Shown here: piece by piece, positions 6,538 to 14,395 of the stretch
How positions within the stretch are numbered: position 1 is the stretch's first letter
Layout: the number at the start of each line of letters is the position of its first letter
Assembly (NCBI GenBank): GCA_041658725.1
Contig: JBAZZQ010000001.1
Span: forward strand, 124,001-188,000
DNA: 64,000 nucleotides
Source of the DNA: JBAZZQ01 sp041658725
GTDB taxonomy: Bacteria > Planctomycetota > Phycisphaerae > JAAYCJ01
Reading direction: 5' to 3'
Program-made: the position numbers and the translations under genes
The notes under the pieces: generated by a model
Databases searched by the model: none
What the model was told of the DNA's origin: nothing
The model's input: only the letters and a program-made list of their open reading frames with translations

Positions 6538-7023
6538 TCAGGCGAGATGGTTTTCGTTGGGTTTAAATCGTTGCTGGATTTCTAGCAGGACTTTTTTAGG
6601 CAGGTGCATGGTTTCGACCCGGTCGTTGGTGTGTTTAACATACGCTGTCCACCAAACCTCCAGATTTGAAATCTGAATCGTCTGGCATTCGACCCTTGTG
6701 AAAACGGTCTCGACAAATTCCGGATCGGCTGTTAGGAGTATCGGTTCACCGCCGGGAACGTCACAAGGGTGGTTCCCCCGGATGTCCTGGACCGTTTCCA
6801 TCTTGTCGTTGTAGCATAGATATCGGGCATGGCAATCCCATTGTTCGATGTTGTAGATGCTATCGTCTTTCTTGTACATTCGGGCTACGATGTCCATGTA
6901 CCGGAGGATGTCCCTCACATATTCCAGTGTCATTGGGATCAGGCAGTAATCAACGTTGCTTTCCAGATACTCATTGGTGCAGGAAGTATCCAACATGATG
7001 TGAGTGATTGGTGGCTTATTCAT
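6538..7023 (-). CDS. Hypothetical protein (161 aa) upstream of the Ubl
   Basis: The ATG at 7023 overlaps the stop of the preceding gene by four bases (ATGA), so the two are translationally coupled. The product begins MNKPPITHIMLDTSCTNEYL and is rich in aspartate, tyrosine and tryptophan. It contains scattered cysteines (C15, C27, C64, C70, C87, C113) but no recognisable pair. No membrane segment or known domain was seen. The tight coupling and shared strand place it in the same operon as the Ubl cassette. Its function is unknown. Confidence 0.7.
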   Translation of the reverse strand: MNKPPITHIMLDTSCTNEYLESNVDYCLIPMTLEYVRDILRYMDIVARMYKKDDSIYNIEQWDCHARYLCYNDKMETVQDIRGNHPCDVPGGEPILLTADPEFVETVFTRVECQTIQISNLEVWWTAYVKHTNDRVETMHLPKKVLLEIQQRFKPNENHLA

Positions 7024-7679
7024 CGGCCACCTCCCGGATCACGGCGGATCATTTCGTTGCTTTTTCCCTTGGCCCAATCCTTCAATTGATAATTCAATGC
7101 TTCCAGGGAATCAGCAATCGTGTCGCCCACGCCGAAACAATTCGGAAACGCCTTCGAAAAATCCAGCGGTCCTTCATACGCCCAGGCCTCAAATGGTCCA
7201 TGGGTGCTGGGATCGTGATGGTTTTTGACCAGCAGGATAAACCGATCTTTTACCAAAAACCGATCCGACCGGGTCTGTGTCATCCGACTATGGATTGGTT
7301 GTGTGTTTGAAATACCCTTTTGACAGTTTACTTCCACGCTGAGTCGTTCATCGTGTTCATCGAGCCATTTTGCAACGGCATCCTGGGAACAGGAACCTCG
7401 GTAGCCTTCGTTGTTCCGCAGATAACCGGCCACCGTCTTCCAGGCCGATGTTTCGTCTAAAAGTACCCGGACATAGGCCACAATCCCGCGATCCGCAATC
7501 GCCACGATCCAAAATTCCATTTCCTGAATTCGCATTCCACCGTGCTGGCAGCCGATGGTATAGGCTTCATGACACGGGATACAAAATGTTCGCTTCTGGT
7601 CCGAAGGTTTGCGTACCGACACCGGTACTTCCTTGGCACCCGGACTCTCACAGTATTGAATTTCGCAAAATTCATTCAT
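7020..7679 (-). CDS. Zinc-knuckle hypothetical protein (219 aa)
   Basis: ATG 7679 has AAAGGATGG upstream. The first 50 residues carry a CxxxxC...CxxC arrangement (C5, C10, C33, C36) within CEIQYCESPGAKEVPVS and CIPCHEAYTIGCQHG, likely a zinc ribbon. The middle reads as an alpha/beta domain (FWIVAIADRGIVAYVRVLL, then ERLSVEVNCQKG). The C-terminus includes FGVGDTIADSLEALNYQL, which recalls HicB-like partial RNase-H segments, but the match is too short to assign. It is coupled by a 4-base overlap to the 161-residue gene downstream. The role is unknown, probably an accessory of the cassette. Confidence 0.7.
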   Translation of the reverse strand: MNEFCEIQYCESPGAKEVPVSVRKPSDQKRTFCIPCHEAYTIGCQHGGMRIQEMEFWIVAIADRGIVAYVRVLLDETSAWKTVAGYLRNNEGYRGSCSQDAVAKWLDEHDERLSVEVNCQKGISNTQPIHSRMTQTRSDRFLVKDRFILLVKNHHDPSTHGPFEAWAYEGPLDFSKAFPNCFGVGDTIADSLEALNYQLKDWAKGKSNEMIRRDPGGGR

Positions 7680-7762
7680 GGTTCATCACCATCCTTTCTT
7701 CTTTTAAAAAGTTGATCTTCTGTAAAAGAACATGTGCGAATTGCCCGTCTGTCTTGGCTTTG

Positions 7763-9781
7763 TTAGCGATAAGAGGAAATAGTTTCTTCCGCGGTCGGGA
7801 AATCTCCATGGCCGGGATGATAGTGATCAATTATCCGTTCAATCAAGTCGTCCGGCAGTAAAACCCGTCCTTCCCAAATCGCGAGATACTTTTTAAAAAT
7901 GGATTTGGGCAGGTGGATTTCATTCTGCCAATTTGATCCGAAAAGGTCGGTGGCTAGTGTTTCGGCCATGAATTCCTCGGGTTCGATATCGGGTTCCGCT
8001 CGGGTGAGCCAGGCTCGGATCTTTGGCTCCAGGTCGGGGTAAACGATGCGACCGATGTCGCGGAGCAGGTGAGCGACTTCTTCCTGGAGCGACCGGCCGT
8101 CCAGACAATTGGCGGTGTCATAGACATGAAGCATGATCCGACCGGTCTTGTAGTCCACCTCGTATTTTCCAAAGATGCCGTAGGGGACGTTGTTCTGATA
8201 TGCACCGCAAAACCGCTGCTGAAGTTGAAGCGTGGTCGGCTCCGGCACGGCGTCGTGATACAGGACCTGAACACCCCGGGCCAAGGACGGCTGGGATTGC
8301 AGCCAGTCCAGGATGGGCCGATGGGACTGGGGCGGTTGTCGGTCGGCAGGAAATCCGCCGGGCTTAAATTCCAAGTCGGTAAAGATGACCGGTAGGGTCG
8401 GCGTGAGGGGATTCTTGACCATTTGCTGGACCTTTTCGTCCCAGGTTGGCCAGGATTGGAGTCGAGGAATGCCTCGTGGCCGGTTCTCAAGGCCCTCGGC
8501 CACCAACTCGTTTTCTTTTTCCACCCGGCGGCGCTCCAGCTCTTTTCGCGAGAGGAGGCCCTTGGTTCCCACAAACTGTCTCCGGAAACCGTCCCCGGTG
8601 TTCCAGGCCAGGTAGTAGTGCTTTCCGCTGTACATGCAAACCCCCACCTTCGGTCGAAGCATCGTGTGCCATTGATCCGGGGGGATCTCCAGAGAGCGTC
8701 GGATCCGCTGGAGCATTTTTTGCCGCTTGGAGTAGCCGACCTTTCCCAACCGTTGGCGGTGGATGATTCGCGCATCGCTGCGAGCGTGCCAAATGGCATA
8801 CCAGTCTTGGCCAATTCGTTCTTCCCAGACCGGAGGACGGCGGTAGACTTCGTCAGCTCGCTGGTGAGCAATCTGCCGGGCATTTTCCCAGGCGGCCTTC
8901 ATCGCTTGCCGATGCTCGGCCTCGCCATGTTTCCAGAGGTACGACCAAGTATTGACGTTCAAGGTGTTGGCGGTCTCGATAAATTCGTCCAACGTGCGGG
9001 TCGCCTCATCACGGAGGTTAGAGACATTCGGATTGTGCAGTTGCCAGGTTGCAAGGTCCTCCAGGACCCGTTCCATTCGCGAGGTTCGGATGTTGCCGGT
9101 AATCATCACGTTTGGTTTGCCTTCATAGGCCAGTTCTCGGTCCCAGGACTCGCCGCGAAGGCGCCGCATGGTCGGTTCATAGGTCGAGTCTCCATCATGG
9201 TGACTGAATTCCGTCAGATCGTGGGAAACGATGTTTCCCGTCCGTTTGAGGTATTCGCGAATCTTCTCGATGGTGTGGTCACCGGGGAGTTTGGCCCCGC
9301 GTCCGCGTTCAGAGAGGGAAAACGAAAAGATCGCTTCGTGGATCCCCGAGCGGATGCCGCTTTTGCCGTCTTTGGGTATCCGGCCTGCCAGCATGACGTG
9401 ACCGAGGGATTTATCCACGGCCTTCGCTTTTTTTTTAAAGCAGGCGATGTAGTCGCCAGCCCCCGGCCGCGTCAGATTGTGGCGGACGATCAGGTAGCCC
9501 TGGTGGACCAGTTCATTGGCGTACTGGAGGACCCACTGATTAATAACCGAATCGGGGAACTTAAAAAAATATTTTTGAAACAAGAGGCGAATCACCCAGA
9601 GCACGTTCTCCCAGGGCGAGTCTTGGGGGTACTCGTATGGCCAGTTTTCCGGTTTGGTCTGGAGAAAGTCATCCAATGCCTGCTGGGCCTGGATTACATC
9701 CAGCGAAATGGTTGTCGGTTGTGACGGACGGTCTGTTTGCAGAGGTTGGATGAAATAATATTCAGATCGTAAATGGTGCAT
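7763..9781 (-). CDS. Large hypothetical protein of the accessory island (672 aa)
   Basis: The start is taken at ATG 9781 (MHHLRSEYYFIQPL) because AGAAAGGG lies before it and because a longer frame to 9895 would run through a clear terminator. The protein is soluble and has no recognised domain. The N-terminal 120 residues are helical and could be winged-helix-like. Residues 200-400 are basic and rich in arginine and tryptophan (GNIRTSRMERVLEDLATWQ). Near the C-terminus SLQEEVAHLLRDIG followed about 30 residues later by EPEEFMAETLATDLFG resembles a degenerate zincin helix (EExxH instead of HExxH) with the downstream glutamate. That similarity is suggestive only. It is co-oriented with the Ubl cassette and could be a substrate or effector. 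Confidence 0.7.
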   Translation of the reverse strand: MHHLRSEYYFIQPLQTDRPSQPTTISLDVIQAQQALDDFLQTKPENWPYEYPQDSPWENVLWVIRLLFQKYFFKFPDSVINQWVLQYANELVHQGYLIVRHNLTRPGAGDYIACFKKKAKAVDKSLGHVMLAGRIPKDGKSGIRSGIHEAIFSFSLSERGRGAKLPGDHTIEKIREYLKRTGNIVSHDLTEFSHHDGDSTYEPTMRRLRGESWDRELAYEGKPNVMITGNIRTSRMERVLEDLATWQLHNPNVSNLRDEATRTLDEFIETANTLNVNTWSYLWKHGEAEHRQAMKAAWENARQIAHQRADEVYRRPPVWEERIGQDWYAIWHARSDARIIHRQRLGKVGYSKRQKMLQRIRRSLEIPPDQWHTMLRPKVGVCMYSGKHYYLAWNTGDGFRRQFVGTKGLLSRKELERRRVEKENELVAEGLENRPRGIPRLQSWPTWDEKVQQMVKNPLTPTLPVIFTDLEFKPGGFPADRQPPQSHRPILDWLQSQPSLARGVQVLYHDAVPEPTTLQLQQRFCGAYQNNVPYGIFGKYEVDYKTGRIMLHVYDTANCLDGRSLQEEVAHLLRDIGRIVYPDLEPKIRAWLTRAEPDIEPEEFMAETLATDLFGSNWQNEIHLPKSIFKKYLAIWEGRVLLPDDLIERIIDHYHPGHGDFPTAEETISSYR

Positions 9782-9817
9782 AGTTTTGCCCTTTCTGTAA
9801 AATGTAAAAAAGAAAAA

Positions 9818-9842
9818 AGCCCCGCACATGGGCTGCGGGGCT
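9818..9842 (-). terminator. Rho-independent terminator after the DUF2958 gene
   Basis: AGCCCCGCA (9818-9826) pairs with TGCGGGGCT (9834-9842). On the minus strand the stem is followed by TTTTTCTTTTTT. It separates the DUF2958 gene from the 672-residue gene and helps to fix the latter's start. Confidence 0.8.
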
Positions 9843-9925
9843 TGGTTGGGGCGCATAAAAAAGACGCCGACGCGGCGTTTTGGCCCCAGATACAAAGTGG
9901 AATCTGTCAGATTGCTCGATGCCGT

Positions 9926-10768
9926 TTATTCATCCCGGAACATCTCCGGCTCGATTTTTTCCAAGGCAGTCGGCTTGAACCATAGATCGCGTTCGATCGG
10001 CAATCCCATCGGTCCGGTCGTGGTTTCCAATTCGGAGAGTGAAAAGTACCCAAGCTCTTTCTCCATGCCGAGGACCAATCCGAAAAACATGTCCTCACCG
10101 TCATACTCAGTCGCGAGCCAAGTAAAATTACTTGATGGAGTGAAGAATTTACAATACGCGATGGCTTTTCCACCCTTGCCGTCCTGGCTGTAGAGGGCGG
10201 GGATCTGCTTTCGCAGTTCCTCCGTCATCAGTTTGTGGCCACGTTTGGTCTCGTTGCCGCGGATTTGAACCGTTACACCATTGGTGGATACAGCGTTTTC
10301 CACCGGAATGCCAACGGCACTTGCCATTTCACCCAGGAATGCGGCCATGTTCTGCCGCTGTTCGGTTCGTGAGATTGGGTCCGATTCAATATAAGGAATC
10401 GGCGTGCCAATGATTTCGATCCGATTGGGTTCCGGCTCGATCACTACCCGGCCGTTTTCTGTACTGAACCATTCTAGATATACATCTTTGCCATAGTCGA
10501 ATGGTGGGCCGCCGGATGTGATGTCTCCGACCTTTCCCGTTTGGGTCAGGGAAAAGCCTTCCAGATAGCTTGCCGCTTCTGGATCGTCCGCTTTGCCTTC
10601 TCCGGTAAAGCGAATCTTCGCTCCGCGAATATCGCGGTGGAAGTTGCCTTCCAGATCAAATGTTACGTTCTCGTTCAATCCGGCAAATTTGATATATCCG
10701 GTTACTCTATTTGGTACCGAATTATCAAGCTCGCCCTCGATAACCTGTTCTGTCGGTCGCCATGCCAT
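9926..10768 (-). CDS. DUF2958-domain protein
   Basis: The start at ATG 10768 (MAWRPTEQVIEGELD) is preferred over 10783 because GGAG lies nine bases upstream of it. Residues 1-110 form a separate beta-rich domain (GYIKFAGLNENVTFDLEG). The C-terminal 110 residues match DUF2958: LRKQIPALYSQDG, then CKFFTPSSNFTWLATEYDG, MFFGLVLGMEKELGYFSL and GLPIERDLWFKP. DUF2958 has no known function but is typical of plasmids and integrative elements, sometimes with ThiF-type cassettes. It is the gene before the terminator at 9818. It supports the mobile-island reading of the region. Confidence 0.85.
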   Translation of the reverse strand: MAWRPTEQVIEGELDNSVPNRVTGYIKFAGLNENVTFDLEGNFHRDIRGAKIRFTGEGKADDPEAASYLEGFSLTQTGKVGDITSGGPPFDYGKDVYLEWFSTENGRVVIEPEPNRIEIIGTPIPYIESDPISRTEQRQNMAAFLGEMASAVGIPVENAVSTNGVTVQIRGNETKRGHKLMTEELRKQIPALYSQDGKGGKAIAYCKFFTPSSNFTWLATEYDGEDMFFGLVLGMEKELGYFSLSELETTTGPMGLPIERDLWFKPTALEKIEPEMFRDE

Positions 10769-10807
10769 AATAGTTTTCTCCATCTGGCCGTGTCATTCTT
10801 AATAATC

Positions 10808-10842
10808 ACGCAGCCCAGACACGGACCGTAAATGGGCTGCGT
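10808..10842. other. 10-bp inverted repeat in intergenic gap
   Basis: ACGCAGCCCA (10808-10817) pairs with TGGGCTGCGT (10833-10842) across a 15-base loop. A T-run follows on the plus strand only. It lies between the 88-residue membrane protein gene and the DUF2958 gene, both on the minus strand. Confidence 0.45.
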
Positions 10843-10869
10843 AAAGCTTTTTCCAAAAAGCCGTAAAAG

Positions 10870-11136
10870 TTAGAAATCCCGCCGATTCCGCCGGTGGTGA
10901 GGGTGGAATTCGTGACTACTGCCATGCCCGCTTCCATTCCCGTTGTTCTTGAGCAGAAAAATTAAGGCTGCCAGAATCGCCAACGTCGTACCGGTAATGT
11001 AAACCCCTTCAAATTCCCGGGCGTTATAAATCAAGTCATAACGCTCCAGCCATCTCGCCACATCGTAAATCCTCGACGTCAACAGAATCGCCACCACGAT
11101 GCCGACCACGATCCATTTTCTTGTAATGGTTCGCAT
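10870..11136 (-). CDS. Small membrane protein (88 aa, two TM helices)
   Basis: ATG 11136 (MRTITRKW) has GGAAGGAG seven bases upstream; the longer start at 11166 lacks a ribosome site. Two hydrophobic helices are visible, VVGIVVAILL near residues 9-22 and GTTLAILAALIFLL near residues 44-60, with a short charged loop between them and a histidine/arginine-rich tail ending HHRRNRRDF. No family was recognised. Small membrane proteins of this kind are common in conjugative and phage-like islands. It is co-oriented with the DUF2958 gene. Confidence 0.65.
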   Translation of the reverse strand: MRTITRKWIVVGIVVAILLTSRIYDVARWLERYDLIYNAREFEGVYITGTTLAILAALIFLLKNNGNGSGHGSSHEFHPHHRRNRRDF

Positions 11137-11586
11137 AGAAACACTCCTTCCGCTGTTCAACAGCAATTTAGAGATACAACTACAGAAAACCCATCAGGGC
11201 CACCCACACTGGGCTGATTTGATAACCCTGTTACAAACGATTAAATACTTCAAAACATGCGTCTCGTCGTACGCTTCGCTCTTGGGCAAACGTTCGCCGT
11301 TTACCGCACTTTGACATTCACTGTTTGCTTTCAGGTCGAATGACCCAATAAAAACTACTTCACGAATTGACCGCAACTTCCCGGCCTGTTTGATGGACGC
11401 GCTGCGTCGCTTTCAAACCGCACTTGGGTGTGACTGGTCGATTTAATGATGTTCCGAAAGGGAACAGAGGGAGGGAGTTTTGATGGAATATATAAATCTT
11501 ACGTTTTGGATCCCACACGGTTTTTGTTTTCTACAGCGGGCGGAATGGTTTGTGCCCTCCTCCAGATAAAGGCCCGGAGTGAACCG
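11137..11586. other. Gene-free gap
   Basis: No convincing gene was found. Short frames exist on both strands but lack consistent coding signals. One 28-codon plus-strand frame at 11483-11569 has a good ribosome site and no other support. Confidence 0.5.
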
Positions 11587-12447
11587 TCACCGACTTGTGG
11601 TTCTGAGCGTCTGTACGCCATGTTTCCGAATATATCGATGCCCCTCCCGCTCGATCGCGGCCTTTAGTCGCTCCAAGACGTCATTGGTTTCCCCTTGCCT
11701 TCGGGCTGCCAGGGCTCGCCGGACTTCAATCATCCGGTCGTCCCCACAATCTATCCGGTAGTGCAGGTCGTGACAGCCTGCCGGCCGATATTCAAATCCG
11801 ACCACCTCGCCGCCGAAGTTTACCAGCACGTTGTCATTGTCCATGAAGGAGAGAATGCGCTCATGCCAAGGATCCCAGTGAGCCGGATTCACCGCCGCTA
11901 GGCGGCATCCCAACTCGGGATAGACCGTAGCATGGGGGTCCACGAAAGGAATGCTCGGCAAATCTCGGCCGTCCAGCGACACCCGCATTCCGGAAAAGAC
12001 GGCATTGATCTCCACCAGGTCGATGGTCCACGGGTCATCCGGGAATTCCAACTCCGTCCCCTCCCTTATTCCCGGATCGGCTCGCACCGCCAGAGGCTGC
12101 CCGGTCCATTCGTTGGGGCCAATCCGCACCCGCTTGCCTCGGGAGCGGACGATCAGTTCCCGCGGGGCCAGGCAAAGCAGACCCACCCCAGGCGGGTACT
12201 CGTACGCTTCCCGGTTCTCCTCTCCGCCGAAGTTACGGCGGTCCAGGATCGTGGAGAAGTCGGCGATCCCCCGGCCGTTATCTCGAACGATGATCCGGTC
12301 GTTTCGGTTAATGATCGCCACCTTTGTGGCCCCCGCCCGGCAGGCGGTTTGCAGGATCTCAATCACCCGCCCTTCCCGCGATCCGGTGAAGAACCGATCG
12401 TGTTTTTGTACAAGCCGCGACCTTGCCGCGGCGTCCATGGTTTCCAT
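11587..12447 (-). CDS. GHKL-type ATPase (stand-alone Bergerat fold)
   Basis: ATG 12447 follows GGAGG by seven bases. The 286-residue protein shows the GHKL nucleotide fold: an N-box-like helix REGRVIEILQTACRAGA (26-40), the G1 box VRDNGRGI (54-61) and a G2-like YPPGVGLLCLA near residue 85. The N-box asparagine expected by comparison with GyrB, MutL and Hsp90 is replaced by T34, so Mg-ATP binding may be altered. The C-terminal half is beta-rich and then helical, ending with IEREGHRYIRKHGV. It has no kinase dimerisation domain or transducer like those of topoisomerases. The role is unknown. It might act with the conjugation cassette or as a separate defence or chaperone-like ATPase. Confidence 0.8.
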   Translation of the reverse strand: METMDAAARSRLVQKHDRFFTGSREGRVIEILQTACRAGATKVAIINRNDRIIVRDNGRGIADFSTILDRRNFGGEENREAYEYPPGVGLLCLAPRELIVRSRGKRVRIGPNEWTGQPLAVRADPGIREGTELEFPDDPWTIDLVEINAVFSGMRVSLDGRDLPSIPFVDPHATVYPELGCRLAAVNPAHWDPWHERILSFMDNDNVLVNFGGEVVGFEYRPAGCHDLHYRIDCGDDRMIEVRRALAARRQGETNDVLERLKAAIEREGHRYIRKHGVQTLRTTSR

Positions 12448-12533
12448 GCTGCTACCTCCGGCAGGGTCGTCGTAGGCGACACCATGCCGAAAGGGACATG
12501 GGGTTGCAGGGAAATTCTATCATCGAGAGGGGC

Positions 12534-12556
12534 AAAAAAAGACTTTCCGGGAAAGT
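12534..12556 (-). terminator. Likely terminator on the minus strand
   Basis: ACTTTCC (12542-12548) pairs with GGAAAGT (12550-12556). Read on the minus strand it is followed by CTTTTTTT. It would end transcripts coming from the two genes at 12756-13539. Confidence 0.4.
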
Positions 12557-12582
12557 TTTTACTATCGGAAGAGAGATGTCAG

Positions 12583-12746
12583 ATGCGTCAATCAGTCTTA
12601 ACGGATGCGGAAGCGATGGCGTTGGTTTGCCGGGTGCCCGGACCGGTTTGCCTGCTGTGTGCGGAGAAAGATTCCGCGCAGTGCACCGCAGGCTCATCGC
12701 CGATTACTTGGCCCGTCAGGGGTTCCCGGTCGAACATCTGGAATAA
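12583..12746 (+). pseudogene. Small frameshifted ORF (about 54 codons)
   Basis: From ATG 12583 one frame reads MRQSVLTDAEAMALVCRV and PVCLLCAEKDSAQ. The continuing protein-like sequence then lies in another frame (RRLIADYLARQGFPVEHLE) and ends in TAA at 12744-12746. The total of 164 bases is not a multiple of three. Both halves look like one small protein with a CxxC-like pair (CLLC), so a frameshift mutation or sequencing error is likely. A ribosome-site-like GGAAGAGAG lies upstream. The gene is on the opposite strand to its neighbours. Confidence 0.3.
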
Positions 12747-12755
12747 CCTCCGGTA

Positions 12756-13082
12756 TCACTCGTTTCTCGTATGCCACAGGATATACTTTTCCACCCAATA
12801 CTCGGTCTGGCGTTGAATTTCGTTGTCGATGCTCGTGGCGTTGTTGGGATCGACCCGGAGGGCGGTTCGATTTAAGACATCCAGAAGCTCCTGGGCACAG
12901 ACCGGCTCTTCAATCAGAAACTGTATGGGAATTCCATCGCAGGTGGATGCATTCTGAACCAGCGTCTCATTTCTCGAATTTGCTTTTCCATAAAGATCCA
13001 GCGTCACCGCCAGATTGAATACCCCCATGATCAAAATCACTACGATTACCGCTTTCCACCAATTATCCTTCGTTCCATTCAT
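12756..13082 (-). CDS. Single-pass membrane protein, unknown (108 aa)
   Basis: The start at ATG 13082 (MNGTKDNWWKA) lies inside the 3' end of the preceding gene, overlapping it by 20 bases, with GGAGG and GAGG within 13 bases upstream. Residues 8-30 form one membrane helix (VIVVILIMGVFNLAVTL). The rest is a polar, probably extracytoplasmic domain with two cysteines (C49, C63), ending YILWHTRNE. No family was recognised. It is translationally coupled to the winged-helix gene. Confidence 0.6.
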   Translation of the reverse strand: MNGTKDNWWKAVIVVILIMGVFNLAVTLDLYGKANSRNETLVQNASTCDGIPIQFLIEEPVCAQELLDVLNRTALRVDPNNATSIDNEIQRQTEYWVEKYILWHTRNE

Positions 13083-13539
13083 CCTCGTTCCCTCCGTGCT
13101 TTTGCTTGACCGCCACCCGCTGGGCATCGGCCAGTTGGATCAGCAGTTCATCTTTCTCCCGTGATCCCATGTCTGTGTTCTTTAAATTTTCGATTTTTCC
13201 CGCCAGCTGCCGTAGTCCATTCTCAAATCGTCCCGACAGCACCCACCCATCCTGGTAGTTGTTTCGGCTGCTGAACCTCGAGACCCGTTCGATGATCCCC
13301 AATCGCTTCATCTTCGCCCGTGTCCGTTCTAGCGTCCGTCGGGATACGGCATTCCGCTCCGCCACGTCCGCTAAATCAGATATCACCTTCTCCTTCGCCC
13401 ACTTCAGTGTCACCCAAATCACCTGGAATGCGTGCTGCTGATTGCGATTTCCCGGAAATAGCATTTCCGCTAGATCCGATACATCCGATAGCTGACTGAT
13501 CCGCCTGTAGCGGAATTCTATTTTTGTTGATTCGTTCAT
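13063..13539 (-). CDS. Winged-helix DNA-binding protein (158 aa)
   Basis: The start is placed at ATG 13539 (MNESTKIEFRYRRIS); the upstream in-frame extension to 13686 has no ribosome site and reads as non-coding. Residues 25-60 are helical (MLFPGNRNQQHAFQVIWVTL). A helix-turn-helix follows at about 60-95 (ISDLADVAERNAVSRRTLERT, MKRLGIIERVSRF). The layout resembles replication-initiator or MarR-like winged helices on plasmids and integrative elements. It is the first gene of the minus-strand run in this island, so it could regulate it. The downstream membrane protein starts inside its 3' end. Confidence 0.6.
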   Translation of the reverse strand: MNESTKIEFRYRRISQLSDVSDLAEMLFPGNRNQQHAFQVIWVTLKWAKEKVISDLADVAERNAVSRRTLERTRAKMKRLGIIERVSRFSSRNNYQDGWVLSGRFENGLRQLAGKIENLKNTDMGSREKDELLIQLADAQRVAVKQKHGGNEDEWNEG

Positions 13540-14395
13540 TTTCCATATCACCCGTGGATAAATTCGCTTGGCCGTAAAGATGAGGCCAAGCGAAGGGAAG
13601 GACTGAGGGGAAGAGAAGTGAATATAAAGATGATGGTGTATCAAGAATCTTGAAGAAGAATGTCGGATTAGAAAGCCCTCATTCAAGGCTCAAAGGAGAT
13701 AACTTTGTTCGCCATTCTCGGAGTGTTGGTCTAAAAAGCATTCGCTCTTTGCCTCAAGGCGATTGATTTTGCTGCCCACCAAATTTGGGAATGTGGGTTT
13801 GGAAAATATCTGCTCGCACGTTAGCAAGGTTGATTTTTTATACTCCAGCCGTTATTTCTACTTAAGATATCCGATGAAAGTGAATTCTCATTAATCATTT
13901 GGCGGATGAGAGTATGGGATTTTCATTAGGGATAACGAGCATCACCATCATCGAGTCTCCTTCATGGTATGGAATCACGAGTTGCCGGAAAAAGGCCATC
14001 TTCCGGCAGTCCCACCTGCCCGTGGCCGGTGCTCTCATCATGCCAATGGCCCCCCGATGTGCCGTGCTCGGTGGACGCGTTTTGTAGCCGGGGTAAACGA
14101 CCTCGGGACGCGCCGCCTCCGTGCGGGCAATGAGCGAGGGAATTTGTCCCAACATTGTCCCAAAATAAGTTGTTCATTCAAGCCTTGAACAATCAAAACC
14201 TACGATACCCCCGTAGGAAATTTGGGATGGTTTTGTCGCCGGATGAAATATTCGGTAGGGACAGCGGTCCACAACATCCAAGCCCAGACACCCATCGAAA
14301 ACATTCTGGTCATGTACGAAACGGTGCAACAATACGGCAGAAGAACAATTTGATCGCTTGGTTGGACCTGCTTTTGGTTGCCAAGACCGGCGCAT
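13540..14395. other. Gene-poor boundary of the accessory island
   Basis: About 860 bases separate the minus-strand island genes from the metabolic module. No complete gene is convincing. An 86-codon minus frame (13895-14155) and overlapping plus frames exist but resemble nothing known and lack a good start. A tandem 9-bp repeat is listed separately. The stretch may hold the right junction of the island. Confidence 0.5.
14144..14163. repeat. Tandem TTGTCCCAA repeat, 11-bp period
   Basis: TTGTCCCAA occurs at 14144-14152 and again at 14155-14163, one DNA turn apart. This spacing is common for operator half-sites read from one face of the helix. No associated promoter was identified. Confidence 0.35.

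Noticed and set aside
7763..9895. Longer start of the 672-residue protein at 9895
   Set aside because: The extension runs through a strong terminator and translates into an unlikely, phenylalanine-rich sequence; ATG 9781 has a ribosome site.
11483..11569. 28-codon plus-strand ORF with a GGAGGGAG ribosome site
   Set aside because: No neighbours on that strand, no recognised motif and very short; chance is as likely.
13895..14155. 86-codon minus-strand ORF
   Set aside because: No family resemblance and no ribosome site; overlapping frames on both strands are equally open.
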